A stretch of 10,036 bases of DNA from Muribaculaceae bacterium (GCA_029057255.1 JAICZO010000109.1:1-10036); one strand, 5' to 3'; counted from the stretch's first letter, positions 1 to 8,053 are shown. Translations and numbers: made by a program. Notes: a model not told the origin generated them from the letters alone.

Positions 1-1
1 C

Positions 2-559
2 AAGCGCGACTACCGCCACTTCAACATCCGCACCGTCGAGGGGCCCGACGACTTCGCCTCGATGAAGGAAGTGCTCACCCGCCGCTATACCCGACTGATG
101 CAGGAAGGGCAGGGACTGCCGCAGCTCATCGTCGTCGACGGCGGCAAGGGACAGCTCAGCTCGGCCGTCGAAGCCCTCGACGAGATGGGGCTGCGGGGCA
201 CAATAGCCGTCGTAGGCATAGCCAAGCGACTCGAGGAGATATACTTCCCCGGCGACAGCGTGCCGCTGTACATCGACAAGAACTCCGAGACTCTGCGCGT
301 GGTGCAGCACCTGCGCGACGAGGCGCACCGCTTCGGCATAACGCACCACCGCAACCGTCGCAGCAAGAGCGCTCTCGTGAGCGAGCTCGACGGCATCAAA
401 GGCATCGGCCCCAAGACTGCCGAGGCTCTGCTGCAGCGCTTCAAGAGCGTCAAGCGCCTGCGCGAGGCGCCGCAGGCCGAAGTGGAGGCCGTCGTAGGCA
501 AGGCAAAGGCCTCAATAGTGTGCAGTGCTCTGCGCCGGGCCGACAGCAACAACGAATAG
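2..559 (+). CDS. uvrC: UvrC, excinuclease ABC subunit C (C-terminal part, 5' truncated by window edge)
   Basis: UvrC makes the dual incisions beside a DNA lesion in nucleotide excision repair, working with UvrA and UvrB in the cytoplasm. The reading frame is open from base 2 and starts in mid-gene with the family's typical YRHFNI..EGPDDFASM segment. The RNase H-like nuclease domain that cuts 5' of the lesion is visible: VVDGGKGQL, with its Asp codon at 137-139, and the DEAHRFG block, with its His codon at 326-328. From about 392 to the end is the tandem helix-hairpin-helix DNA-binding domain (GIKGIGPKTAEALL). The stop is TAG at 557-559. The N-terminal GIY-YIG nuclease and UvrB-binding region lie outside the window. 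The next gene starts 23 nt downstream with no terminator between, so read-through is possible although the functions are unrelated. Confidence 0.97.
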   Translation, partial: KRDYRHFNIRTVEGPDDFASMKEVLTRRYTRLMQEGQGLPQLIVVDGGKGQLSSAVEALDEMGLRGTIAVVGIAKRLEEIYFPGDSVPLYIDKNSETLRVVQHLRDEAHRFGITHHRNRRSKSALVSELDGIKGIGPKTAEALLQRFKSVKRLREAPQAEVEAVVGKAKASIVCSALRRADSNNE

Positions 560-582
560 ACAACCATCAATTTTTTCGCGAT

Positions 583-3500
583 ATGAAAAAAGTAATATCA
601 CTCGTTCTCGCGGCCGTAGTGGCCGGCTCCGTATCGGCGTTGCCGCCGATGCGCACAGGTGCCGAGGCCAAGGCTGCCGCCGAGACTCCGTCAAACTTCA
701 GCAAGCGACCGTTCAGACCGCTGATACCGTCGCGCTCACCCCGCAAGGCTGCCGCCGACATGCTCAAGACGGCACCGCAGCACCCGGTGGTACTCCGTAA
801 CAATGCTCCGAAAAACAACGCGCCCGTCCGCCGCTCGGTCAAGCTCAGCGACGGCCTGCAGCTGCAAGGCTCGGTCATATCATCGTCCGACTTCTCTTTC
901 ATGCCCGGCCTCTACACGGTGCCTCTGACAGCAGGCGAGAGCTTCGAGATGATAGGCTCGGGCATCTCGGTCGAATATGCCGGCTATGACGACGGCAACG
1001 GCAAGTACTATGTAGCCTCCATCCATGACTGGGGCATGGGCTTCGTCATCCCCGAGCTATACATCTACAGCACCGAGACATGGGAAGAACTGGATTACGC
1101 CGAGAACGTCGAGTTTTCAATCCTCGGCACCGACAATGCCATCGACCCCACCGACGGCAGCGTCTACGGCTGCTACTACAACAATGACTACAACAAGCTC
1201 ACCTGGGCCAAAGCCGACTATGCAGCCGGCTCCAGCAAGGCTATCAGCACTCTGGCCGACGATGAGCGCATGTTCGGCGTGGCTTGCGACGCCAACGGTC
1301 AGTTCTACGCCGTGCTCGAGAACGGCAACTTCGTGCGCGTCAACAAGACAACGGGCGAGCTCACTGTCGTGGGCGACACCGGCCTGCGCCCCTACTACAT
1401 GACAAGCGCCACCTTCGACGTCAAGAGCAACACCTTCATCTTCAGCTACGCCCCCGCCACAGGCAAAGGCTCGCTGTGGGCCATCGACCCCGCGACGGCC
1501 GAGGCGTCGCTCATCCTCGACTTCGCCGACAATAACGAAGTGACCGCTCTTACTGTCGTCAGCCCCGATGCCGAGCCGGGCGCACCCGCCGCTCCCGCGT
1601 TCGAAGCAAGCACAAACGGTGGCTCGCTGACAGTCGACTTCACCCTCACCATGCCCGACAAACTCTTCGACGGCTCCACCCCGGCCGACGCCGAAGCCGA
1701 CTGGACTGTCATGCTCGACGGCAAGGCCGTCAAGACAGGCAAGGCAGCGTACGGTGATGTCGTCAAAGACTCCTACACCCTCCCCGCCGAAGGCCGCTAC
1801 ACCTTCAGCGCATATGCCGCCAATGCAGCAGGCCGCAGCCCCATCACAAAGGCCGACATCGTAGCAGGCACAGGCCTGCCCCTCGCTCCCGCAGGACTTA
1901 AGGCGGCGACCGACGGCAACGGCTCGGCATGGCTCAACTGGAGCGCCGTGACCGCATCGGCCGACGGCGGCTACATCGACCCCGCCGCAGTGACATACAC
2001 CGTATGGCGCGACGGCGTGAAAGTGGCCGATAACATCTCCGACACCTTCTTCGAGGAGACTCTCGACATTCCCGACACATTCAAGAAAGTCAAGTACGCC
2101 GTCGAGGCATCATACGCCGGCAAGACTTCCGACCGTGCCGAGGCGTCGGTAGGCATCGGCTCCATTAAGCCGCCCTACGCCTGCACTTTCAGCAAGGCTT
2201 CCGACGACGGCCTCTACTCGGTCGAGAACACCAACGGCGACAACACCGAGTGGTACTTCTCGCCCTACTACGCCGCATTCAAGTATGACTACAGCAGCAT
2301 CGCTGCCGACGACTGGCTCTTCACTCCCGCCTTCCACCTCGAGAAAGGCAACATCTACGAGTTCAGCTACAGCATAGCCGCCGGACACACCAACTATACC
2401 GAGCGCTATGCCGTGGCTATGGGCGCCGCTCCCACATCGGAGGCTATGGTCAAGCAGCTCGTGGCTCCGACCGAGTTCACCGGCGACCTCGGCGTATTCC
2501 GTACCGAGACCCTCACCATCAACCCCGAGCAGACCGGCACCTACTACTTCGGCTGGCACGCCATCAGCGACGCCTCGATGTTCATGATTCAGGTCAAGGA
2601 CGTCAAAGTCAGCGCCCCGATGGCAGCATCGTCGCCCGCCGAAGCCACCGACATCACCCTCACACCCGACGCCGACGGCCACCTCGTGGTCAAGGGCAGC
2701 CTCAAGGCTCCCGCCACCGACATCAGCGGAGCGACTCTCACATCGCTGGGCACAGTCACCGTCACCCGCGAGGGCAAAGACGAGGCTGTCAAAGTCTTCA
2801 GCAACCCGACACCCGGCGCCGTGCTTGAGTTCACCGACTCCGACATCGCCGAGGCCGGCACATACACCTACACCGTGGCATCGACAGGTTCCGACGGCAC
2901 CGTAGGCCGTGTAGCGCAGGCCTCCGTCATCGTCGGCCCGGTAGCTCCCGAGAACGTACCCGTCGTACGCCTTGTCGAAGGCGACACCCCGGGCACCGTC
3001 ATCCTGACATGGGATGCTCCAGAATTAAATGTCGAGGGCAATCCGCTCAACCCCGACAACATCACATACATGGTCTATGTGGCAGGTGAGGGCAACGTGG
3101 CTCACGAAGTGCTCGACGCCCCCGTCACAGAGCGCGAGGCACGCTTCACCGTCTGCGAGCCCTCGGAGATGGCGTTCGCAGTCTTCTACGTGTCGGCATT
3201 CAACCTCGGGCTGGAGTCGAAAGGCCTCACACGCTCGCCGATGGTACCCGTCGGCAAAGCCGAGAAAATCCCCTACCGCCAGAGCTTCAACGCGGAGGAC
3301 CGCAAGGGCACGCTCCTGGGCTACATCATCCCCGAGAACTCATACTCCGAAGTCAAGATCGGCAGCTATGCAACAAGCGGCGTAGCCGCACAGGACGGCG
3401 ATGACGCCTTCATCAGCATCTACTGCTCCGGCCAGTACGAGCAGCCCGAGTTCTTCACCGGCAAGCTCGACATCTCGGGCGCGGCAACTCCCGCCGTCAC

Positions 3501-5151
3501 TCTCTACCACTATGTATGGTCGGGAGCCGACGCCAACACCTTCGACGTAGTGGCCGTCAACCGTCAGGGCCTCGAGTCGCTGCTCGGCACCGTCGACCAC
3601 TCCAAGGGCTGCACCGAAGGCTGGAACATAGCACGCTTCAGCCTCGAGAACCTCATCGACAAGGAAGTCAGAATCCTCGTGCGCGTCAATCCCGTCACAC
3701 ACGAGAACATGTTCTTCGACAACATCACCGTCAGAGACCTGCCCGACTTCGACCTCGCAGCATCGGCTGTGACCGTACCCTCGCGCGTGGAGGCTCTCAA
3801 GGAATTCACCGTCAAGGTGTCGGTGGCCAACCTCGGCATCGAGCCTTGCGAGGGATACACCGTCGAGCTGCTCCGCGGCGGCAAGGCTGTGGCCGAGCTC
3901 AAAGGCCCGCAGACCGAGCCGGGCAAGGAAGTGACCATAGACTTCATACAGACCCTCGAGCCTACTGCCGAGACCCCCGTCGAGTACTCGGCACGAGTGA
4001 CCATTGACGGCGACAGCGACGAGGCCAACAACACCTCGCCCGTGGCCACGACATCTCTCATCATACCCAAGCTGCCCGCAGTCAACGACCTCGCGGCCAC
4101 CCGCACGGCATCGGGCATCAGCCTGAGCTGGACAGCACCCTCGACAGCAGGCTACGACGCCAAGGATGTCGAGGACTTCGAGGACGGCAAGGCATGGTCG
4201 GGCGAAGTCGACGGCTGGACGATGGTGGACCGCGACGGCGCACAGATAGGTACCCTCGACGGTGCCGCGCTCCCCGAAGCCGCCGGCATGCGCACCCGCC
4301 ACGCATTCTTTGTCTTCGACAACGATGACGAGGACCTGATGCTCTACAACCCCGCTCTCGCAGGCGTCTTAAAGGCCCGCTCGGGCAGCAAGTGCCTCGT
4401 GGCGATGTACTCTCTCGACGTAGTCAAGGGCCAGGACGACTGGGCTATCTCACCCGAGCTCACGGGCAAGGCTCAGAGAATCTCGTTCTACGCCCGCAGC
4501 TTCCACCCCGAGTATCTCGACAACATGGAAGTGCTCTACGCCACCGAGAACACCACCGACCCCGACAAGTTCGTATCTCTCTGCCCCGAAGGCGCAGTCA
4601 AGGTGCCCCAGCTGACCGATGCCATAGGCAACGCGGCATACACCCTCTATGAGTACGACCTGCCCGAAGGTGCCCTCCGCTTCGCCATACGCGCCGTCAA
4701 CCCCGGCGGCGAAGGTCTGATGCTGATGGTCGACGACGTCAAGTTCGACGTGGCCAACCCCGTGCTCGAAATCAAGGGCTACACCATCTACCGCGACGGC
4801 GCCGTCATCGGCACCGCCGACGCCTCGGCCACAAGCTTCACCGACAGCGAGGCCGGCAGCGCGGCACACCGCTATAACGTAGTGGTCAACTTCAACCGCG
4901 GCATTTCGGCAGCATCCAACAACGCCGATCTCACCGCCGGCATCGAAGGCGTCGCAGCAGCAGCCTGCCGCGTATACGCCGACCGCCGTCACATCGTGGT
5001 CGAAGGTCTTGCCGCCGACGCCACCGTGGCAGTACACGCCACCGACGGCCGCTGCCTATACAGCGGCACCGGCAATGTCCGCGTGGCAGTGCCCGCAGGC
5101 ATCTACCTGGTGAGCGCAGGCAGCGAAATATCAAAAATCATCGTGCGCTAA
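583..5151 (+). CDS. Large secreted multidomain protein (propeller-like, Fn3, jelly-roll, CARDB) with T9SS-type C-terminal sorting tail
   Basis: Predicted 1522-residue exported protein; its substrate is unknown. The ATG at 583 is chosen because it opens directly with a signal peptide (MKKVISLVLAAVVAGSVSA, cleavage after about residue 19). The frame is open further upstream to an ATG at 520, but that start lies inside uvrC and would bury the signal. Approximate domains: 20-110 Ala/Pro/Arg-rich; 120-325 a propeller-like region of short beta repeats (YVASI, DPTDGSVYG, DANGQFYAV); 330-428 and 431-527 Fn3-like; 528-682 jelly roll (cleaved-adhesin or choice-of-anchor J type, DDWLFTPAF); 684-786 and 787-890 Fn3-like; 894-1048 a second jelly roll; 1052-1160 CARDB-like; 1167-1187 the first part of an Fn3; 1193-1391 a third jelly roll (EDFEDG..DDWAISPEL); 1393-1445 the rest of that Fn3; 1452-1522 a sorting domain resembling T9SS type A (AGIYLV..SKIIVR). 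Such proteins are usually cell-surface or released adhesins or glycan-binding proteins. Domain limits are read by eye. A terminator follows 20 nt after the stop. Confidence 0.88.
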   Translation: MKKVISLVLAAVVAGSVSALPPMRTGAEAKAAAETPSNFSKRPFRPLIPSRSPRKAAADMLKTAPQHPVVLRNNAPKNNAPVRRSVKLSDGLQLQGSVISSSDFSFMPGLYTVPLTAGESFEMIGSGISVEYAGYDDGNGKYYVASIHDWGMGFVIPELYIYSTETWEELDYAENVEFSILGTDNAIDPTDGSVYGCYYNNDYNKLTWAKADYAAGSSKAISTLADDERMFGVACDANGQFYAVLENGNFVRVNKTTGELTVVGDTGLRPYYMTSATFDVKSNTFIFSYAPATGKGSLWAIDPATAEASLILDFADNNEVTALTVVSPDAEPGAPAAPAFEASTNGGSLTVDFTLTMPDKLFDGSTPADAEADWTVMLDGKAVKTGKAAYGDVVKDSYTLPAEGRYTFSAYAANAAGRSPITKADIVAGTGLPLAPAGLKAATDGNGSAWLNWSAVTASADGGYIDPAAVTYTVWRDGVKVADNISDTFFEETLDIPDTFKKVKYAVEASYAGKTSDRAEASVGIGSIKPPYACTFSKASDDGLYSVENTNGDNTEWYFSPYYAAFKYDYSSIAADDWLFTPAFHLEKGNIYEFSYSIAAGHTNYTERYAVAMGAAPTSEAMVKQLVAPTEFTGDLGVFRTETLTINPEQTGTYYFGWHAISDASMFMIQVKDVKVSAPMAASSPAEATDITLTPDADGHLVVKGSLKAPATDISGATLTSLGTVTVTREGKDEAVKVFSNPTPGAVLEFTDSDIAEAGTYTYTVASTGSDGTVGRVAQASVIVGPVAPENVPVVRLVEGDTPGTVILTWDAPELNVEGNPLNPDNITYMVYVAGEGNVAHEVLDAPVTEREARFTVCEPSEMAFAVFYVSAFNLGLESKGLTRSPMVPVGKAEKIPYRQSFNAEDRKGTLLGYIIPENSYSEVKIGSYATSGVAAQDGDDAFISIYCSGQYEQPEFFTGKLDISGAATPAVTLYHYVWSGADANTFDVVAVNRQGLESLLGTVDHSKGCTEGWNIARFSLENLIDKEVRILVRVNPVTHENMFFDNITVRDLPDFDLAASAVTVPSRVEALKEFTVKVSVANLGIEPCEGYTVELLRGGKAVAELKGPQTEPGKEVTIDFIQTLEPTAETPVEYSARVTIDGDSDEANNTSPVATTSLIIPKLPAVNDLAATRTASGISLSWTAPSTAGYDAKDVEDFEDGKAWSGEVDGWTMVDRDGAQIGTLDGAALPEAAGMRTRHAFFVFDNDDEDLMLYNPALAGVLKARSGSKCLVAMYSLDVVKGQDDWAISPELTGKAQRISFYARSFHPEYLDNMEVLYATENTTDPDKFVSLCPEGAVKVPQLTDAIGNAAYTLYEYDLPEGALRFAIRAVNPGGEGLMLMVDDVKFDVANPVLEIKGYTIYRDGAVIGTADASATSFTDSEAGSAAHRYNVVVNFNRGISAASNNADLTAGIEGVAAAACRVYADRRHIVVEGLAADATVAVHATDGRCLYSGTGNVRVAVPAGIYLVSAGSEISKIIVR

Positions 5152-5171
5152 GCCACCAACCAAGACACAGC

Positions 5172-5205
5172 AAAGGAGCGGAGCCGACGGCCCCGCTCCT
5201 TTTTT
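5172..5205 (+). terminator. Intrinsic terminator after the large secreted protein gene
   Basis: AGGAGCGG at 5174-5181 is perfectly complementary to CCGCTCCT at 5193-5200. Two A-T pairs extend the stem outward (5172-5173 with 5201-5202). The loop contains a small inner stem (GCC 5183-5185 with GGC 5189-5191). The stem runs straight into a T-tract at 5200-5205. It begins 20 nt after the stop codon at 5149-5151, as expected for a Rho-independent terminator of that gene. Confidence 0.93.
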
Positions 5206-5285
5206 GTGTCGGCGGCCGGAACAATATGCGGCCGTGGGGCGTTACTATTGTCGAAGCACATTATAAATGTAAATTATTTTTAGAC

Positions 5286-5726
5286 ATGAGACTCAAGAAG
5301 ATACTTATGCTCGGCCTTATCGCTGTCGCCGGTATGTTCGCCGCAAAGGCCGACACCTACTCGCGCGACGTCAACACCCTGCCCCAGGCAGCACGGCTGA
5401 CACTCTCCAACAACTTCAAGGCTAAGGTCAGCGTCATCAAGATAGACAAGGACCTCGGCAGAGTAAGCGACTACGAAGTAGTGCTCACCGACGGCACCGA
5501 GATACAGTTCGACCGCGACGGCAACTGGAAAGAAATAGAGATGCCCGTCAACAAGGGTGTGCCCGAAAAATTCCTGCCCAAAGAAATCAACGACTACATC
5601 AAAGACAACCATAAGGGCGAGAAAGTAGTCGGTCTCGAGAAAGAACGCTCGGGCTTCGAAGTCACCCTCTCGAACGACCTCGACCTGAAATTCGACCGCA
5701 ACGGCAACTTCGTGCGCTACGACTGA
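5286..5726 (+). CDS. Secreted PepSY-like protein with two tandem repeats
   Basis: A 146-residue predicted periplasmic or exported protein. The start at 5286 gives a clear signal peptide (MRLKKILMLGLIAVAGMFAAKA, cleavage after about residue 22); the frame is open to an ATG at 5226, but that start would place the signal internally. The mature part resembles the Bacteroidetes PepSY-like family (formerly DUF2874), whose fold recalls the beta-lactamase inhibitor BLIP. Two repeats are visible, each with a helix ending near a Pro/Leu-rich turn, a strand pair and a final D/N-G box: DGTEIQFDRDGNWKEI, then NDLDLKFDRNGNFVRYD at the very C-terminus. The molecular role of this family is not established; binding or inhibition of a partner is inferred from the fold alone. 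It stands alone, with a terminator on each side. I see no convincing promoter upstream, only AT-rich DNA at 5258-5283. Confidence 0.85.
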   Translation: MRLKKILMLGLIAVAGMFAAKADTYSRDVNTLPQAARLTLSNNFKAKVSVIKIDKDLGRVSDYEVVLTDGTEIQFDRDGNWKEIEMPVNKGVPEKFLPKEINDYIKDNHKGEKVVGLEKERSGFEVTLSNDLDLKFDRNGNFVRYD

Positions 5727-5754
5727 CAGTCATCCATTTAACACTATTTAATAT

Positions 5755-5807
5755 AAGTGTCTTGATTTTTACCGCTACCTTTGCGGTCTGAACCAAGACA
5801 CTTTTTT
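5755..5807 (+). terminator. Hairpin terminator of the PepSY-like gene, with a second stem in its loop
   Basis: AAGTGTCTTG (5755-5764) and CAAGACACTT (5794-5803) form a perfect 10-bp inverted repeat that ends in a T-tract (5802-5807). Inside the 29-nt loop lies a second stem, ACCGC (5771-5775) with GCGGT (5783-5787). The structure starts 28 nt after the PepSY-like stop codon and ends 10 nt before the ATG of the GlmU-like gene, so it most simply ends the upstream transcript. The long loop and only moderate GC of the outer stem make its efficiency uncertain. Confidence 0.72.
5776..5783 (+). promoter_or_regulatory. Probable -7 box of the promoter for the GlmU-like gene
   Basis: TACCTTTG is an exact match to the Bacteroidetes -7 consensus TAnnTTTG. 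Transcription would be expected to start around 5789-5791, giving a leader of under 30 nt before the ATG at 5818. No good -33 TTG lies at the usual 19-21 nt distance: TTG at 5762-5764 is too close, and TTTA at 5747-5750 is slightly too far. The box sits in the loop of the terminator hairpin. Confidence 0.55.
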
Positions 5808-5817
5808 ACTGACTGTC

Positions 5818-6972
5818 ATGAATATCATAGTATATGACGAGCCCGCCGTACGTGCGGAGCTTCTCCCTCTGACCTACACACGCCCCGTCGGAGCAGTCCG
5901 CGTCGGCATCGACACAATAGCCGAGAAATGGCAGGCAATGCTGCCCGGCGAGTACTCATGGGACGTCGCAGCCGACTATCTCCGTGAGAAATATGTACCC
6001 TGCGACGACCCCGACGCACTGCGCGTGGCCGGACACGTAATCCCCGACCGCGCTCTTGCCGAAGCTGTGGCGGCACTCGCCGACGGCGAGCGACTCGTCA
6101 GCGGCGATATCGAGATAGCACGCAGGGGCAGCGGCGACACTGCCGTGGAATACGACGGCGAGGTAAGCGCCGTCATGCACCTCTACGACATCTTCATGCT
6201 CAACCACGACGCGCTCTGCGCCGACTTCGGCCGCCTCACCTTCGGCCGTCAGTCGCAGGAGATAAGCTCTGCCAACACCGTCATCGGCGACCCCTCGCTC
6301 ATCTTCATCGACGAGGGCGCTCGTGTGGAGGGCGCATTCCTCAACACATCGCACGGCCCAATATACATCGGCGCCGACGCCGAAGTCATGGAAGGCTCGA
6401 TGCTCCGCGGCCCCGTGGCACTGTGCCCGCACGCCGTCGTCAACATGGGAACCAAAATCTACGGCGCGACAACGCTCGGCCCCTGGTGCAAGGTCGGCGG
6501 TGAGCTGAACAACGTCGTCATGCAGGCATACTCCAACAAGGCTCACGACGGTTTCCTCGGCAACGCTGTCATCGGCGAGTGGTGCAACCTCGGCGCAGGA
6601 TGCGTGGCCTCAAACCTCAAAAACGACTACACCCCCATACGCCTGTGGAACTATCCCCAGGCTCGCTTCCTCCGCACCGGACTCCAGTTCTGCGGCCTCA
6701 TCATGGGCGACCACTCCAAGGCCGGCATCAACACCATGTTCAACACCGCCACCGTGCTCGGCGTGGGCGTCAACATCCACGGCTCGGGATTCCCCCGCAA
6801 CTTCGTGGCATCGTTCAGCGAAGGCTCCACTGCCGGATACTCCGACGTGTCGATGACCAAGTTCTTCGAGATTGCAGAGCGCATGATGGCACGCCGCCAT
6901 GTCGAACTCACCGAGGCCGACCGACGCATGTTCTATGCCATTCGCCAGGCTGCCGAGGCGTTCAAAGGCTGA
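5818..6972 (+). CDS. GlmU-like bifunctional sugar-phosphate nucleotidyltransferase / N-acetyltransferase (alternative Bacteroidetes type)
   Basis: A 384-residue protein that resembles the 'alternative GlmU' family of Bacteroidetes, thought to make UDP-N-acetylglucosamine from glucosamine-1-phosphate for peptidoglycan and glycan synthesis in the cytoplasm. Residues 1-150 would be the nucleotidyltransferase part; the conserved N-terminus is present (ELLPLTYTRP at 14-23, then VRVGIDTIAEKW to residue 38), but the classic GlmU LxxGxGTRM motif is not, as in this family. Residues from about 155 to 335 are a left-handed beta-helix of hexapeptide repeats (IYIGADAEV, VIGEWCNLGAG). H243, in SNKAHDGFLGNAVIGEW, sits where GlmU has its acetyltransferase histidine; this is an alignment by eye. 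The family is often misnamed glucose-1-phosphate thymidylyltransferase. The aldo/keto reductase gene follows after 5 nt, suggesting co-transcription. The exact sugar substrate is inferred. Confidence 0.88.
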   Translation: MNIIVYDEPAVRAELLPLTYTRPVGAVRVGIDTIAEKWQAMLPGEYSWDVAADYLREKYVPCDDPDALRVAGHVIPDRALAEAVAALADGERLVSGDIEIARRGSGDTAVEYDGEVSAVMHLYDIFMLNHDALCADFGRLTFGRQSQEISSANTVIGDPSLIFIDEGARVEGAFLNTSHGPIYIGADAEVMEGSMLRGPVALCPHAVVNMGTKIYGATTLGPWCKVGGELNNVVMQAYSNKAHDGFLGNAVIGEWCNLGAGCVASNLKNDYTPIRLWNYPQARFLRTGLQFCGLIMGDHSKAGINTMFNTATVLGVGVNIHGSGFPRNFVASFSEGSTAGYSDVSMTKFFEIAERMMARRHVELTEADRRMFYAIRQAAEAFKG

Positions 6973-6977
6973 AGACT

Positions 6978-7997
6978 ATGATAGAAGCACCTTACGCACC
7001 CGCTCACGACCGCTACGAGTGCGGCATGCAGTACCGTCGCTGCGGCCGCAGCGGCATCCTGCTGCCCGTCGTATCGCTCGGTTTCTGGCACAACTTCGGC
7101 GAGACAGCCCCTCTGGAGCGCAGCAAGCGTATTATGCGCTACGCCTTCGACCACGGGGTGTGCTCCTTCGACCTGGCCAACAACTACGGCCCGGGCTACG
7201 GCACGGCCGAAGAGACCTTCGGACAGATATACCGCAAGTCGTTCCGCCCCTTCCGCGACGAGATGTTCGTCGCCACCAAGGCCGGATACGACATGTGGCC
7301 CGGCCCTTACGGCAACTGGGGCTCACGCAAGTACCTCATGGCATCGCTCGACCAGAGCCTCGCCCGCATGGGGCTTGACTACGTCGATGTCTTCTACAGC
7401 CACCGCTTCGACCCCGAGACACCCCTCGAGGAAACGCTGCAGGCGCTCGTCGACATAGTGCGGCAGGGCAAGGCGCTCTATGCCGGCATATCGCGATGGC
7501 CGCTCGAAGCCACTCGCTTCGCGCTCGACTATCTCCGCCGCCACGACACCCCGTGCCTGCTCTTCCAGGACCGCTACAACATGCTCGACCGCAAAGCCGT
7601 CGACAGCGGCGTGCTCGACGCGGCCGCCGACGGAGGCTCGGGCTTCATCGCCTTCTCGCCTCTGGCGCAGGGACTGCTCACGTCGCGATACTTCGGCGGC
7701 ATACCCGCCGGCTCGCGCGCCGACCAGGGCCGCTTCCTCAAGGCCTCTCAGATTTCCGACGCCGTCGTCGAGAGGCTGCTGCGCCTCAATGACATCGCGG
7801 CTCAGCGCGGACAGACCCTCGCCGAGATGGCTCTCGCATGGGTGCTCTCCGACAGCCGCGTGACGTCGGTCATCGTCGGCTGCAGCTCCACCGAGCAGCT
7901 CGCCGACTCGCTCAAGGCCGTCGACAACACCGTGTTCTGCCCCGAAGAACGTGCCGCCATCGACAGGCTGTCGGCCGAAATAGCGGCATTGATATAG
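6978..7997 (+). CDS. yghZ: Aldo/keto reductase, YghZ / L-glyceraldehyde 3-phosphate reductase type
   Basis: A 339-residue NADPH-dependent carbonyl reductase. The segments YECGMQYRRCGRSGI, SLGFWHNFG, FDLANNYGPGYGTAEE, TKAGYDMWPGPYG and SRKYLMASLDQSLARMGLDYVD closely match E. coli YghZ (Gpr), which reduces L-glyceraldehyde 3-phosphate and can detoxify methylglyoxal. The catalytic tetrad of the superfamily is complete: D65, Y70, K101 and H142 (YSHR). The C-terminal cofactor-binding part is present (SDSRVTSVIVGCSSTEQL). The ATG at 6978 is the first in frame after the GlmU-like stop and gives the usual length; an ATG at 7026 would remove a segment that aligns with the family. It follows the GlmU-like gene by 5 nt. 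No terminator is evident after it. The physiological substrate in this organism is not shown by the sequence. Confidence 0.93.
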   Translation: MIEAPYAPAHDRYECGMQYRRCGRSGILLPVVSLGFWHNFGETAPLERSKRIMRYAFDHGVCSFDLANNYGPGYGTAEETFGQIYRKSFRPFRDEMFVATKAGYDMWPGPYGNWGSRKYLMASLDQSLARMGLDYVDVFYSHRFDPETPLEETLQALVDIVRQGKALYAGISRWPLEATRFALDYLRRHDTPCLLFQDRYNMLDRKAVDSGVLDAAADGGSGFIAFSPLAQGLLTSRYFGGIPAGSRADQGRFLKASQISDAVVERLLRLNDIAAQRGQTLAEMALAWVLSDSRVTSVIVGCSSTEQLADSLKAVDNTVFCPEERAAIDRLSAEIAALI

Positions 7998-8022
7998 ACT
8001 TGGGTAAGTTTTTTCAATAAAC

Positions 8023-8053
8023 TTGTTCGTTATTGATATTTTTATTAATTTTG
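8023..8053 (+). promoter_or_regulatory. Bacteroidetes-type promoter of the methionine operon
   Basis: TTG at 8023-8025 (-33 element) and TAATTTTG at 8046-8053 (exact match to the -7 consensus TAnnTTTG) are separated by 20 nt, the preferred spacing in Bacteroidetes. The region is AT-rich against a GC-rich background. Transcription should begin near 8060, giving an untranslated leader of about 55 nt before the small Met-rich reading frame. Confidence 0.82.

Noticed and set aside
520..582. Upstream ATG at 520 as start of the large secreted protein
   Set aside because: It lies inside uvrC and would add 21 residues ahead of a clean signal peptide that starts at the ATG at 583.
3340..4302. Long open frames on the minus strand (for example 3340-4302 and 7323-8069)
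   Set aside because: They lie antisense to well-supported genes in GC-rich DNA, encode low-complexity Gly/Val/Asp- or Arg-rich sequence and match no family I recognise.
5262..5282. TATAAATG (5262-5269) or TATTTTTA (5275-5282) as -7 box of the PepSY-like gene
   Set aside because: Both deviate from the consensus, lack a -33 element at the right distance, and the second is only 3 nt from the start codon.
5226..5285. Upstream ATG at 5226 as start of the PepSY-like protein
   Set aside because: It would place the signal peptide internally; the ATG at 5286 starts directly with the lipophilic signal.
8002..8028. Hairpin AAGTTT/AAACTT as terminator of the aldo/keto reductase gene
   Set aside because: Only six Watson-Crick pairs plus wobbles, no T-tract after the 3' arm, and it overlaps the promoter -33 element.
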